Assembly: GCA_016703105.1 (NCBI GenBank)
Contig: JADJCS010000013.1
Location: forward strand, 124,001-188,000
DNA length: 64,000 bases
Source of the DNA: Flavobacteriales bacterium
GTDB lineage: Bacteria > Bacteroidota > Bacteroidia > Flavobacteriales_F > PHOS-HE28
Direction of reading: 5' to 3'
The notes beneath the pieces were generated by a model. It did not search any database. It was not told the origin of the DNA and saw only the letters and a program-made list of their open reading frames with translations. Within the stretch, counting starts at the first letter, position 1. Each line of letters opens with the position of its first letter. Made by a program: the position numbers and the translations under genes. Below, in pieces: positions 36,314 to 44,147 of the stretch.

Positions 36314-37108
36314 TCAGCGCCGGACCAGACGCTGGGTCAGCACCTGTTCGTCGGAGCGCAAGCGCACCGTGTAAACCCCGGCCAGGAAAGGAGTAAGGTC
36401 CATGGATGCACGCACGGTGCCGCGCAGGGAGCTGAAAGAGCGCGACCATACAAGCTGGCCTGCCGCATTGATGAGTTCAAGTTCACCTTGCCCACTGCCC
36501 TCCGGAGCCGCGATGGTGATCGTCGAGGGTCCATCCGTCGGGTTCGGCAACACATCCATCGACCAATCGTCCGACGCGACCGGTTCCACCACACCCGTGC
36601 TGATCTGGTAGATCGATCCGGTCTTATCCTCGCCGTTCAGGGATACATAGAAATCCCCGTTGTTGTTGGGATCGGCCGTCCAGGCATCGTTCACGATCTC
36701 GAAGACACCAGTTCCGTTCAGCACGTTGATGGTCATCAAACCGATCTCCGCCGCTGGAGCCCACGTCACACTGAAATTGCTGAGCGGTGCGGTACCGAAC
36801 CCGGCAAAGACCTGGTAGCGATAACCCTGGTCATCAATTTCGCCACCGGACTTGAGCACCGGCATGTAGTTCGACTGGGGGGCCACTTGCACCACCGCAT
36901 CGAGGTTCGCACCGGAAGCGGCGTCCCAGCGTACTGTGAAAACGACGCTGGAAAAGAACTCATTGAAGCTACCGTCCGGGCGGAGGCGCACCTCCAACTG
37001 ACCGAGGCCATTATCGAACAGACCGATGTCCACGACGGGCAATTGGCCGAACGTGGCAAGTACGGAGGAAAGCCCGAAGGCGAGGGATAAGGTGCGGGAC
37101 GAGATCAT
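36314..37108 (-). CDS. Small secreted protein with T9SS type A domain, N-terminus shared with the Cys-rich repeat protein
   Basis: The 264-residue product has a signal peptide (1-22, ending LATFGQ). A beta-sandwich-like domain (about 23-165) resembles residues about 30-185 of the gene at 16399-20429: VDIGLFDNGLGQLEVRLRPD here against TDIGLFPNASPNTLEVRLRP there, with matching FTVRWDA/FTIRWNA and FYVSLNGEDKT/YFLSLNGVDKT. The last 75 residues (DVLPNPTDGPSTI to TQRLVRR) are a T9SS type A domain. The function is unknown. The ATG at 37108 is used; a -7 box at 37143-37150 lies 34 bases upstream, making this the likely first gene of the island. Confidence 0.85.
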   Translation of the reverse strand: MISSRTLSLAFGLSSVLATFGQLPVVDIGLFDNGLGQLEVRLRPDGSFNEFFSSVVFTVRWDAASGANLDAVVQVAPQSNYMPVLKSGGEIDDQGYRYQVFAGFGTAPLSNFSVTWAPAAEIGLMTINVLNGTGVFEIVNDAWTADPNNNGDFYVSLNGEDKTGSIYQISTGVVEPVASDDWSMDVLPNPTDGPSTITIAAPEGSGQGELELINAAGQLVWSRSFSSLRGTVRASMDLTPFLAGVYTVRLRSDEQVLTQRLVRR

Positions 37109-37142
37109 CTTGCGGGGTCTGTTGAAAATAGGACCGGTCATC

Positions 37143-37150
37143 CAAAGGTA
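37143..37150 (-). promoter_or_regulatory. -7 promoter box at the upstream end of the secreted island
   Basis: TACCTTTG on the minus strand ends 34 bases before the ATG at 37108 and follows the moxR stop. Confidence 0.55.
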
Positions 37151-37187
37151 GACGCTGATCCCCTTGTTCGGATGCCGCTTAGACGGA

Positions 37188-38153
37188 TCAGAGGATCGCC
37201 TCGACGATCTTATCCACCGTCACCCCTTCCGCCTCGGCCTTGTAATTGCGTACCAGACGGTGGCGCAGAACCTGGGTCGCGACGGCTTTCACGTCCTCGA
37301 TGTCAGGGGAGAACCGTCCGCGCACGAGCGCATGGCACTTGGCACCGATCACTAAGAACTGCGAGGCCCGGGGACCAGCCCCCCAGCTAATATGGTCGTT
37401 GATGATGGCAGGTGCGCTCGGCAGTCCGGGGCGCGTGCGTGTGGCCAGTTTCACGGCGTACTCCAGCACGTTCTCAGGCACCGGGATGCGGCGCACGAGG
37501 CCTTGGTAGTATTGGATCTCTTCTGAGGTGAGCACGCTCCGAACCTCGGGCTGCGCATCGCTCGTGGTGGCCTTCACCACGGCGAGTTCGTCCACATAGG
37601 TGGGATAGTCCACCCAGATATTGAACATGAAACGGTCCAACTGCGCTTCGGGCAGCGGATAGGTGCCTTCCTGCTCGATGGGGTTCTGCGTGGCCAACAC
37701 GAAGAAAGGCTCGGGCAGTGGGTAGTTGTTCCCTGCGGCTGTGACCGAACGTTCCTGCATGGCCTCCAGCAAAGCCGCCTGCGTCTTTGGGGGGGTCCGA
37801 TTGATCTCGTCAGCCAGAATGATGTGGGCGAATAGAGGACCCTTGACGAACCGAAAACGACGGTCCTGGTCCAGGATCTCGCTTCCGATGATGTCGCTCG
37901 GCATCAGGTCGGGGGTGAACTGGATCCGGTTGAAACTGATCCCGAGCGCCTTCGAAACGGTGTTCACGAGCAGCGTTTTGGCCAGGCCCGGTACGCCCAC
38001 CAGCAAGCAATGGCCCCGGCTGAATATGGCGATGAGCACGTCCTCGACCACCTTGTCCTGCCCGATGATCACTTTGCTTACCTCGGTCTTGAGGTCCCGA
38101 TAGCGCTGTCCGAAACGCTCCACGGCCTCTACATCACTTGCGGGTATGTTCAT
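37188..38153 (-). CDS. MoxR-family AAA+ ATPase
   Basis: The 321-residue cytoplasmic AAA+ ATPase belongs to a family that helps fold or activate metalloenzyme and envelope complexes, usually with VWA-domain partners. Walker A is GVPGLAKT (about 58-65), Walker B is IILADEINR (about 120), the sensor region reads FFVLATQNPIEQEGTYPLPEAQLDRF, and the lid domain follows. The ATG at 38153 (MNIPASDVEAVERF) matches the family start; the open frame upstream is intergenic. No DUF58 or VWA partner is in the window. The gene lies 41 bases downstream of surA, completing the isomerase-isomerase-SurA-MoxR order, which I recall as common in Flavobacteriia. Confidence 0.93.
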   Translation of the reverse strand: MNIPASDVEAVERFGQRYRDLKTEVSKVIIGQDKVVEDVLIAIFSRGHCLLVGVPGLAKTLLVNTVSKALGISFNRIQFTPDLMPSDIIGSEILDQDRRFRFVKGPLFAHIILADEINRTPPKTQAALLEAMQERSVTAAGNNYPLPEPFFVLATQNPIEQEGTYPLPEAQLDRFMFNIWVDYPTYVDELAVVKATTSDAQPEVRSVLTSEEIQYYQGLVRRIPVPENVLEYAVKLATRTRPGLPSAPAIINDHISWGAGPRASQFLVIGAKCHALVRGRFSPDIEDVKAVATQVLRHRLVRNYKAEAEGVTVDKIVEAIL

Positions 38154-38194
38154 AGGATCGAAAAGGGGGCTGAAATTACAGGATCGGTGAAGGG

Positions 38195-39565
38195 CTATCG
38201 GTCCACGCTCACGGACCAGTCGCTGAGGAAGGGGCAGCCCGTGTAGGCCGGGTCCACCTTGATGTACGTGGTGATGAGTTTTTCCTTCACCCATCCGTCC
38301 ATGGCATCGCTTTTCAGCTTGTTCTCCGCCGCTTCAAGTAGGAGTTGATAGTCGTCCTTCAAGTTGGCCTTGTGCGGTTCGGTGCGTTGGAGCACGCGGA
38401 GGATCCGGAAACTCTTGGTACCGTCCTCGGCGGTGAGCACTACCGGCTCGCTGACCTGCTGAACGGCCAGTTTGTCAACAACGAGGAAGGTCTGTTGATC
38501 CAATTCACCGATCGCCCAGAGCGGGCTGTTGCTGTTGGGTTCGATCAATACGCCGCCGTTGGAGCGGCTCTCCTCATCATCGCTGTATTCGTTAGCGGCA
38601 CTGCTGAACTCCAAAGTACCCGCGCGGATCAGGGTTGCCAAGCTGTCCACATAACGCCGGGCTTTGGCCAGGTCCTCGGAACCCACTTGGGGTTTTAGCA
38701 GGATATGACGGGCGTTGTATTGCTCCCCCCTTCGCTCAACGAGTTGCATGAAGTGGTAGCCGTAGGTGGTCTTGAAGACCTGGGAGGTCTCCCCTTCCTT
38801 GAGGCTCATGGCCACGGCATCGAACTCGGAGACCATGGCACCCAGTGGTACGAGGCCGAGTTCGCCGCAATCCTTCGCGGAACCGGGGTCCTCGCTGTAA
38901 AGGATCGCCAGTGTGCAAAAGTCCTTATCCCCGTTCACGACACTGGTGCGGAACTCTTCGATGCGCTGCCGCACGCGCCGGTCCTCTGCTGGGTCCACCC
39001 GGGGTGTGCGCACGATCTGGGCGATCTCCACCTGGGCATTGATGAAAGGCAGACTATCCGCAGGGATGTCCTTGTAGAAACCTTCCACCTGCCGTGGGGT
39101 GGCCCGCACCCCTCCGACCACTTGTTGTTGCATTTGTTGCACCAACAGCTGCTCCTTCACCTGGTCATGAAAATCGGCTTTGATCTCCTCGATCGATTTT
39201 CCATAGAATTCCTCCAGTTTCTCCTGTGAACCCAGTTGCATCATGAAGTAGCGGATCCGCCGATCCAGCTCAGCCTGCACCTGGCCATCATCCACCTCCA
39301 CACTGTCCAATCTGGCCTGGTCGATCAGGAGTTTTTCGAACAGCAGGGACTCGAGCTCTTCGCAGGTGGCATCCATGGTGACCGGTGCGCCCTGTTGCCG
39401 GATCTGTTGTTCTCGTGAACGCAGATCGCTCAGCAGGACCACCTCCTTGCCTACCACGCTTACAATGCCGTCGACAAGTTCGGCGGCCGGTTGCGCCGAT
39501 GCGACGGGTGCAAGCAGCACCGTGGCGAGCGCCAGCAGGAACCGTTCAGTAGACACCGATCTCAT
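38195..39565 (-). CDS. surA: SurA-like periplasmic peptidyl-prolyl isomerase/chaperone
   Basis: The 456-residue product has a signal peptide (1-24, ending PVASAQ). A SurA-type N-terminal chaperone region (about 28-170: VDGIVSVVGKEVVLLSDLR) is followed by two parvulin (PpiC) domains. The first spans about 175-275 (AQIVRTPRVD, LYSEDPGSAKDCGELGLVPLG, TTYGYHFMQLVERRG). The second spans about 285-390 (YNARHILLKPQ, SDDEESRSNGGVL). It escorts outer-membrane proteins through the periplasm. The start overlaps the end of the upstream isomerase gene by 20 bases, suggesting translational coupling. The gene symbol follows domain architecture rather than a demonstrated orthologue. Confidence 0.88.
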   Translation of the reverse strand: MRSVSTERFLLALATVLLAPVASAQPAAELVDGIVSVVGKEVVLLSDLRSREQQIRQQGAPVTMDATCEELESLLFEKLLIDQARLDSVEVDDGQVQAELDRRIRYFMMQLGSQEKLEEFYGKSIEEIKADFHDQVKEQLLVQQMQQQVVGGVRATPRQVEGFYKDIPADSLPFINAQVEIAQIVRTPRVDPAEDRRVRQRIEEFRTSVVNGDKDFCTLAILYSEDPGSAKDCGELGLVPLGAMVSEFDAVAMSLKEGETSQVFKTTYGYHFMQLVERRGEQYNARHILLKPQVGSEDLAKARRYVDSLATLIRAGTLEFSSAANEYSDDEESRSNGGVLIEPNSNSPLWAIGELDQQTFLVVDKLAVQQVSEPVVLTAEDGTKSFRILRVLQRTEPHKANLKDDYQLLLEAAENKLKSDAMDGWVKEKLITTYIKVDPAYTGCPFLSDWSVSVDR

Positions 39566-40312
39566 CGTGTTCCAAGGCTTGCCTGTAGAGGTCTTCCCTC
39601 ATCCGTTCGATCAACTTCACCTTTCGTTGGTTCAGCAGGATGGACCGGATGTCCTGGGCCACCATTTCGATCGGTGGTTCGCTGTCCACCGCCCGATGCT
39701 CCAACAGGTCCACGAAGTAAGTACCTGCGCTGTCCTCCAGCACCACCTTGTCTCGTTGATGACCACGCCGTTGCTCGCCGCCCATACCTCCAGTTCATGC
39801 ATGTCCTCGTCCTTGCCGCTCTCGAACTGTTCCCGGAGGCGTTTCACGAGGCGCGGGTCATGATCGTCCACTTTGAACCAACGCACACGGACGATATTGT
39901 CCTTCAAGGCGAAGTCCTTGGCATGCTGGCCGAAGTGCTCGGCGATCTGCTGCTGCGTGATCACGGTGTCCAGCTTCTCGTCCACCAGTGCTTGCTCATA
40001 GGTGAAGATCACGAGCGAATTCCGATAGTCCCGCATGCGCGCCTCCAGATCCATGCCTGATGTGGGCAGGTTCTTCTCCGCGTTCGCCAAAAGCACCTGC
40101 TCACGCATCCAGTTCTCGACATAGCCAGCGGCAAGTGCGGCGCTGTCAGAAGCGCTCGCATCCATCGGCACCACCTGGCGTAGGTCGCTCCAGTACAAGA
40201 TGTTCCCATAGGCCCGTGCGACGGGTGGGTCCGAAGGGTCATGATCCGCGCCGCAACCTGCCCAAGCCAGCCCTCCCAGCGCAATGCCCACCAGAGCCGA
40301 TCGCCGGATCAC
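39546..40312 (-). CDS. Exported PpiC/SurA-type isomerase homologue, frameshifted
   Basis: The first part (from ATG 40312) encodes a lipoprotein-like signal (IALGGLAWAGC) and a helical chaperone-like region (DLRQVVPMDASASDSAAL, EQALVDEKLDTVITQQQIAEHFGQHAKDF). Near 39751-39754 the reading frame breaks after GVVINE. A neighbouring frame continues with KVVLEDSAGTYFVDLLEHR and a C-terminal tail RQALEHDEIGVY that ends 20 bases inside surA. Restoring one G (GAGGAC in place of GAGAC on the minus strand) joins the parts into about 255 residues. In this genomic position Bacteroidota carry a short isomerase-like lipoprotein between two PpiC proteins. The missing base may be an assembly error. Confidence 0.78.
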
Positions 40313-40319
40313 GGGTGCT

Positions 40320-42482
40320 TCAGCGGATGGAATAGAGCACGTCTTTGTTCACGCGCACTTCATATTTACCTCGCAGTTCGTTTATCCAGTCCTTCTCCAA
40401 CTGGTCTTGATAGGCCGCTGTGACCAAGCCGCGTGCTTCGTCCAGGGTCTTCGGCACCGGGGGTACCACTTCCTTCAGGTCGACCATCACCACGCCACCG
40501 TCCAGTTCGAAATTGTCCGTGAGTCCAGGCTTGCTGATACCCTTCAGAAAGGGCTTCTCCTCCGCGGTCCAGGTACCTTGGTCCAGGCTCAGGTCCAGTG
40601 CGGATCCGATATTCACCGCGGTGAGCAGATCGTTGCCCCGCTTCCCCTTCTTGTACAAAGCGCGCGTCTTCTTGGCCACCTCCGCGTTCGCGCAAGTATA
40701 GATGTCGGCATTGTACCGGGTATCCCACATGAAGTTCTTCTCATTCGCCTGCTGGTAGGCCATTAGGCCCAGGGTGTCCTTCACGGCCTTGCTCCACACT
40801 TTCTGGTCGGTCAGTTCGAAGAGCAGGATCCCATCCCGGTATTCCTTCATGAGCATGCGGAACTCGGGATGCTTGGTGTCCAGGTTCGAATCCTCGAACG
40901 CCATCAATTGGTCGTCGACGAACTCCTGAAAGCGCTGGTCCACGTAGCCTGCGAACGGACGCCCCGGTTCCCGGCGTTGCTTGGTGACCAGGTACTCCAG
41001 GAACTCCGTCTGTGAGAAGCTTTTCGCATCAATGGTAAAAACCGGTTTGGTGAGTTTCGCGGCCTTCGCCTTGTCGTAGGACCAACCTTCGTGGAGATCG
41101 CGCACAACCACCGTGTCTTCGGGCGAGACAGTGATGTCCTCGTGCTTCCGGCTCCGGATGTTCACGAGCTTACCATCCTTGATGGTCCCATTGATCTCGC
41201 GTTTGTACAGACCATCCTTTCCAGTGATCGGTCCTTCCACCGCCTCCTTGCGCAACATGGTATCCAGTTTCTGGGTACCTTTCTTATAGATGCTGCTGTC
41301 CAACAGGGCCAGCACCGCTTTCACAGCCTTGGGGTCGCTCTTGTAGTGGTACTCCGCGCGCAACTTGTCCAGGAAGGCGCGCTTGGTGACATCCGCGCGA
41401 CTGTCCTTGCTGATCTTGTTCTTCAGGTCCGCCTTGGCGACATCGAAGGCGGGAGGCGGCATGTACTCGAGCAGGTTGACGATATGCCAGCCGTAGCGGG
41501 TCTTGAACGGCTCGCTCAAGGCCTTTTCTTCGGTCAGTCCGAACGCCACATCTTCGAACTCTTCGATCATTTTGCCCGTGCCGAACTGCGGAAGCTCGCC
41601 TCCCTTGCTGCTTGAACTTTCGTCCTCACTGAATTTAAGGGCCGCATCCGGGAAGGTGACCTTACCGCCGGTGATCTGTACATGGATCTCACGGATACGC
41701 TTCTCCACCTCTGCGGCCTTCTCCGGACTGTCCTTGTCCGAAGCGCGCAGCATGATATGGGCCACGCGCACCTGACCCCGCGCCGGTCGTTTGTCGACCG
41801 CCTTGATGATGTGGTACCCAAAACGGGTGCGCACGGGCTGGCTGAGCTGTCCTGCGGGGGTGGTGTAGGCGGCCGATTCGAACGGATACACCATCTGTAG
41901 CGCACTGAACCAACCCAGATCGCCTCCGTTCTTCTGTGCGCTCGGATCATCGCTGCCACCTGGGCCGCGTGCCACTTTGTCGAAATCCTCACCCTTTACG
42001 ATCCGCTCGCGCAGGGTCGTGATCCGCTTCCAGGCGGCCAGGGTATCCTCCGCTGAAGCGTCCTCGGCCACCTGTACCAAAATGTGGCTGGCCCGGATCT
42101 CTTGCTGTGAACGATCGTAGGCTTCCTTGATGAGGTTATCGTTCAACTCCCGGTCAATGAGGTAGGGTCGGGCCAACTGCTTGCGGTAACCGTCCAGTTC
42201 GGTCTTGAACTTCCCTACTGTGTCCATTCCCAGCACCTCCGCCTCCCGCACCTTCAGTTTGTAGTTGATGAAGAGATCGAGGTACTCATCCAAGGCCTGT
42301 TGCGTCACCGCCGCATCCTTGTTGTTCTTCTTGTAGATGGCTTCGAACTCGCTCCGTGTCACGGGTTTGCCGTCCACGGACATCAACATGGGATCGGTCT
42401 CCCCGTTCTGGGCGATCACCAGTGAACCGGCCAGCAGACCGGCCACCATCACGAACTTCCTCATTTCCATAGCAGTACGCAT
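40320..42482 (-). CDS. Large periplasmic PpiC-type peptidyl-prolyl isomerase
   Basis: The product has up to 720 residues, with a signal peptide ending LVIAQ. After a chaperone-like N-terminal region (about 30-125) come two parvulin domains: about 130-245 (ASHILVQVAEDA, KNGGDLGWFSALQMV, TRFGYHIIKAVDKRP) and about 248-355 (VAHIMLRASDKD, SSSKGGELPQFGTGKM, TRYGWHIVNLLEY). A long helical C-terminal part follows, with TEFLEYLVTKQRR and VDDQLMAFEDSNL. It probably works with the two downstream isomerases in outer-membrane protein biogenesis; the downstream gene begins 7 bases after this one. ATG codons at 42482, 42470 and 42464 are all possible. A -7 box at 42499-42506 lies 16 bases before the first. 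Confidence 0.88.
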   Translation of the reverse strand: MRTAMEMRKFVMVAGLLAGSLVIAQNGETDPMLMSVDGKPVTRSEFEAIYKKNNKDAAVTQQALDEYLDLFINYKLKVREAEVLGMDTVGKFKTELDGYRKQLARPYLIDRELNDNLIKEAYDRSQQEIRASHILVQVAEDASAEDTLAAWKRITTLRERIVKGEDFDKVARGPGGSDDPSAQKNGGDLGWFSALQMVYPFESAAYTTPAGQLSQPVRTRFGYHIIKAVDKRPARGQVRVAHIMLRASDKDSPEKAAEVEKRIREIHVQITGGKVTFPDAALKFSEDESSSSKGGELPQFGTGKMIEEFEDVAFGLTEEKALSEPFKTRYGWHIVNLLEYMPPPAFDVAKADLKNKISKDSRADVTKRAFLDKLRAEYHYKSDPKAVKAVLALLDSSIYKKGTQKLDTMLRKEAVEGPITGKDGLYKREINGTIKDGKLVNIRSRKHEDITVSPEDTVVVRDLHEGWSYDKAKAAKLTKPVFTIDAKSFSQTEFLEYLVTKQRREPGRPFAGYVDQRFQEFVDDQLMAFEDSNLDTKHPEFRMLMKEYRDGILLFELTDQKVWSKAVKDTLGLMAYQQANEKNFMWDTRYNADIYTCANAEVAKKTRALYKKGKRGNDLLTAVNIGSALDLSLDQGTWTAEEKPFLKGISKPGLTDNFELDGGVVMVDLKEVVPPVPKTLDEARGLVTAAYQDQLEKDWINELRGKYEVRVNKDVLYSIR

Positions 42483-42498
42483 GTGTATTGAAGGGGCG

Positions 42499-42506
42499 CA
42501 AATGTA
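42499..42506 (-). promoter_or_regulatory. -7 promoter box for the isomerase-moxR operon
   Basis: TACATTTG on the minus strand ends 16 bases before the ATG at 42482 and probably drives the four-gene run down to moxR. Confidence 0.55.
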
Positions 42507-42673
42507 ACCGATCGGACAATCGGTCCGAAGGCCTTGTCGCGTTAAGATGATCGAACGAGATGTTGTGCAGCGCCAAATCGGAACAGCCGGTGCTCGGGTG
42601 GGATCCGACGGCTGGCCGCTGGACACTTAGGTCAGGTCCTGGTTCAGGCTCCGGAAAGAAGGCGCCCGGCGGT

Positions 42674-43171
42674 TCACTTCCCCCCTGCCATGACCGCGAC
42701 GAGACGCCGGTCATAGCGCACCTTCATAAGCCCGGTGCCATTGAGGAAATCGATGCTCCCGACGGGACCCATGTATACTTTGTCCTTGCGGGCTTCCTCG
42801 CTCTCCAGTTCCACTTCGAAACGCACGGCTTTGTTGATGCGTTCCGCCCGATCGGTGTTCATGGCATTGTGGGTATCCACCACTACTTCCTTGGCGAGAT
42901 AGCCCGGCTTGAGGAAATGCAGGCGGGCTTTGGCACCGATCGGCAATTCCAACTCGAAGCGGCCGTTGTCCAAGAGCAGTGAGTAGAGGCAGATCTCACC
43001 TTCCAGTTCGACCACCATGACCGCATCGGTGAGCGGCGCGTCATCCGCACGCAGCCAACCTTTGATGGTCACCGTTTCTTCGGCCCGGACCATTCGCGGC
43101 GCTACGATAGCGAGGCAGATCACTAACGCGAACAGTGCTTGGCTGATGTTGAGGAGGTTCCGCTTTTCCAT
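42674..43171 (-). CDS. Small exported protein of unknown function
   Basis: The 165-residue product has a signal peptide (1-31: NISQALFALVICLAIVAPRMVRAEE). A short beta-sandwich-like domain (33-110: VTIKGWLRADDAPLTDAVMV, LDNGRFELELPIGAKARLHF, PGYLAKEVVVDT) resembles the carboxypeptidase-regulatory-like fold of Bacteroidota envelope proteins. A charged tail follows. I start at the ATG at 43171; 43183 (MPKAMEKR) is an alternative. It lies alone, with gaps of 190 and 139 bases to its neighbours, in which I see no clear promoter or terminator. The function is unknown. Confidence 0.7.
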   Translation of the reverse strand: MEKRNLLNISQALFALVICLAIVAPRMVRAEETVTIKGWLRADDAPLTDAVMVVELEGEICLYSLLLDNGRFELELPIGAKARLHFLKPGYLAKEVVVDTHNAMNTDRAERINKAVRFEVELESEEARKDKVYMGPVGSIDFLNGTGLMKVRYDRRLVAVMAGGK

Positions 43172-43310
43172 GGCTTTCGGCATTGGGTCCGATGACGGGT
43201 CAAAGCTGCACGGCCGCCGAAGCATGTACAATACCCACTAATGGGGAATTCACTCTGCCGGGGAGGTGAGCGCATAGGCCCCAAAGACGATACCGAAGGA
43301 GGAGGAGCGC

Positions 43311-43949
43311 TCAGACCCAGCAGCGGTCCACGGCGTACTTCACCAGCCCAGCGGTGCTTCGCACGTTGAGCTTGGTCATTAGATGCTTGCGGTGGGACTT
43401 AACGGTCTCTTCGCTGACATGGAGGGCAGCAGCGATCTCCGCGTTGGTCTTCTCCTGCGCTATGAAGCGGATCACTTCACGCTCCCGCTCCGTGAGCCCG
43501 ACGTACTGCCCGTCCATGCGCTTGTCGGTATGAGTGTAGCCTCGCTCCACACTGCGCTGTGCTTCCTCACTGAGGTAACGACCGCCACCCATCACCGTCC
43601 GGATGGCGAGCACCAGTTCCTCCTTGCTCGCTCCCTTCAACAAGTAACCAGCGGCCCCTTCGATGAGCATACTGTTGACGTACTCGATCTCCGTAAGCGC
43701 GGAGTGAGCGAGCACCTTCACTTGAGGGAACCGCGTTCGTATCGCACGGGTGGTATCGATACCGTCCATCAATGGCAGGGAAACATCCATCAATACCACA
43801 TCGGCGGTGTCTTGCTCCAACCATTCCAAAAGGCCCAACCCCGTTGTCACATGGTCCACGATGCGCAGGTCCGGGTGATCGGCTAAGCGCATGCGCAACC
43901 CGTCGGCCAGCAGTTCCTGCGCATCAGCGACAACGATCCGCAGCTCCAT
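43311..43949 (-). CDS. NarL/FixJ-type response regulator
   Basis: The 212-residue transcription regulator has a receiver domain (3-120) with acidic residues in VVADAQE, the phospho-acceptor Asp in VVLMDVSLPLMDG (about 55), and the Lys in YLLKGASKEE (about 105). The C-terminal LuxR helix-turn-helix (about 148-208) reads LTEREREVIRFIAQEKTNAEIA and VSEETVKSHRKHLMTKL. No sensor kinase is encoded nearby, so it is an orphan here. The ATG at 43949 (MELRIVVADAQ) is chosen because receiver domains start at this point; the upstream open frame has no family similarity. A stretch of 198 bases to guaB shows no feature I can name. Confidence 0.88.
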   Translation of the reverse strand: MELRIVVADAQELLADGLRMRLADHPDLRIVDHVTTGLGLLEWLEQDTADVVLMDVSLPLMDGIDTTRAIRTRFPQVKVLAHSALTEIEYVNSMLIEGAAGYLLKGASKEELVLAIRTVMGGGRYLSEEAQRSVERGYTHTDKRMDGQYVGLTEREREVIRFIAQEKTNAEIAAALHVSEETVKSHRKHLMTKLNVRSTAGLVKYAVDRCWV

Positions 43950-44147
43950 CACAACGTTGCTTGATCCGGTCCTGGCGTTCCCGTGGAACCGATCGATGGG
44001 GATGACCCGCTCGCAGCTTCCATGTTCTCCTCTCTTCGTCCGAACGTTCTTAAACAAGAGCCTGCCCCAAAGTTTCGTGAACCGGACAGAGGGCGCAATC
44101 CCCACATGTGGTGATTCTATTGGACCTGCGAGGGAGGCGGAAGCCGT

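Noticed and set aside
20500..37100. Canonical T9SS type A tails on all island proteins
   Set aside because: The four proteins with the shared module lack the final LxPNP...xxGxYxxxxxxxxxxxxxKxx/VK pattern and end in EQ[VLI]P or QQIP instead.
43950..44147. tRNA or small RNA between the response regulator gene and guaB
   Set aside because: No cloverleaf, T-arm motif or terminator could be built from the sequence.
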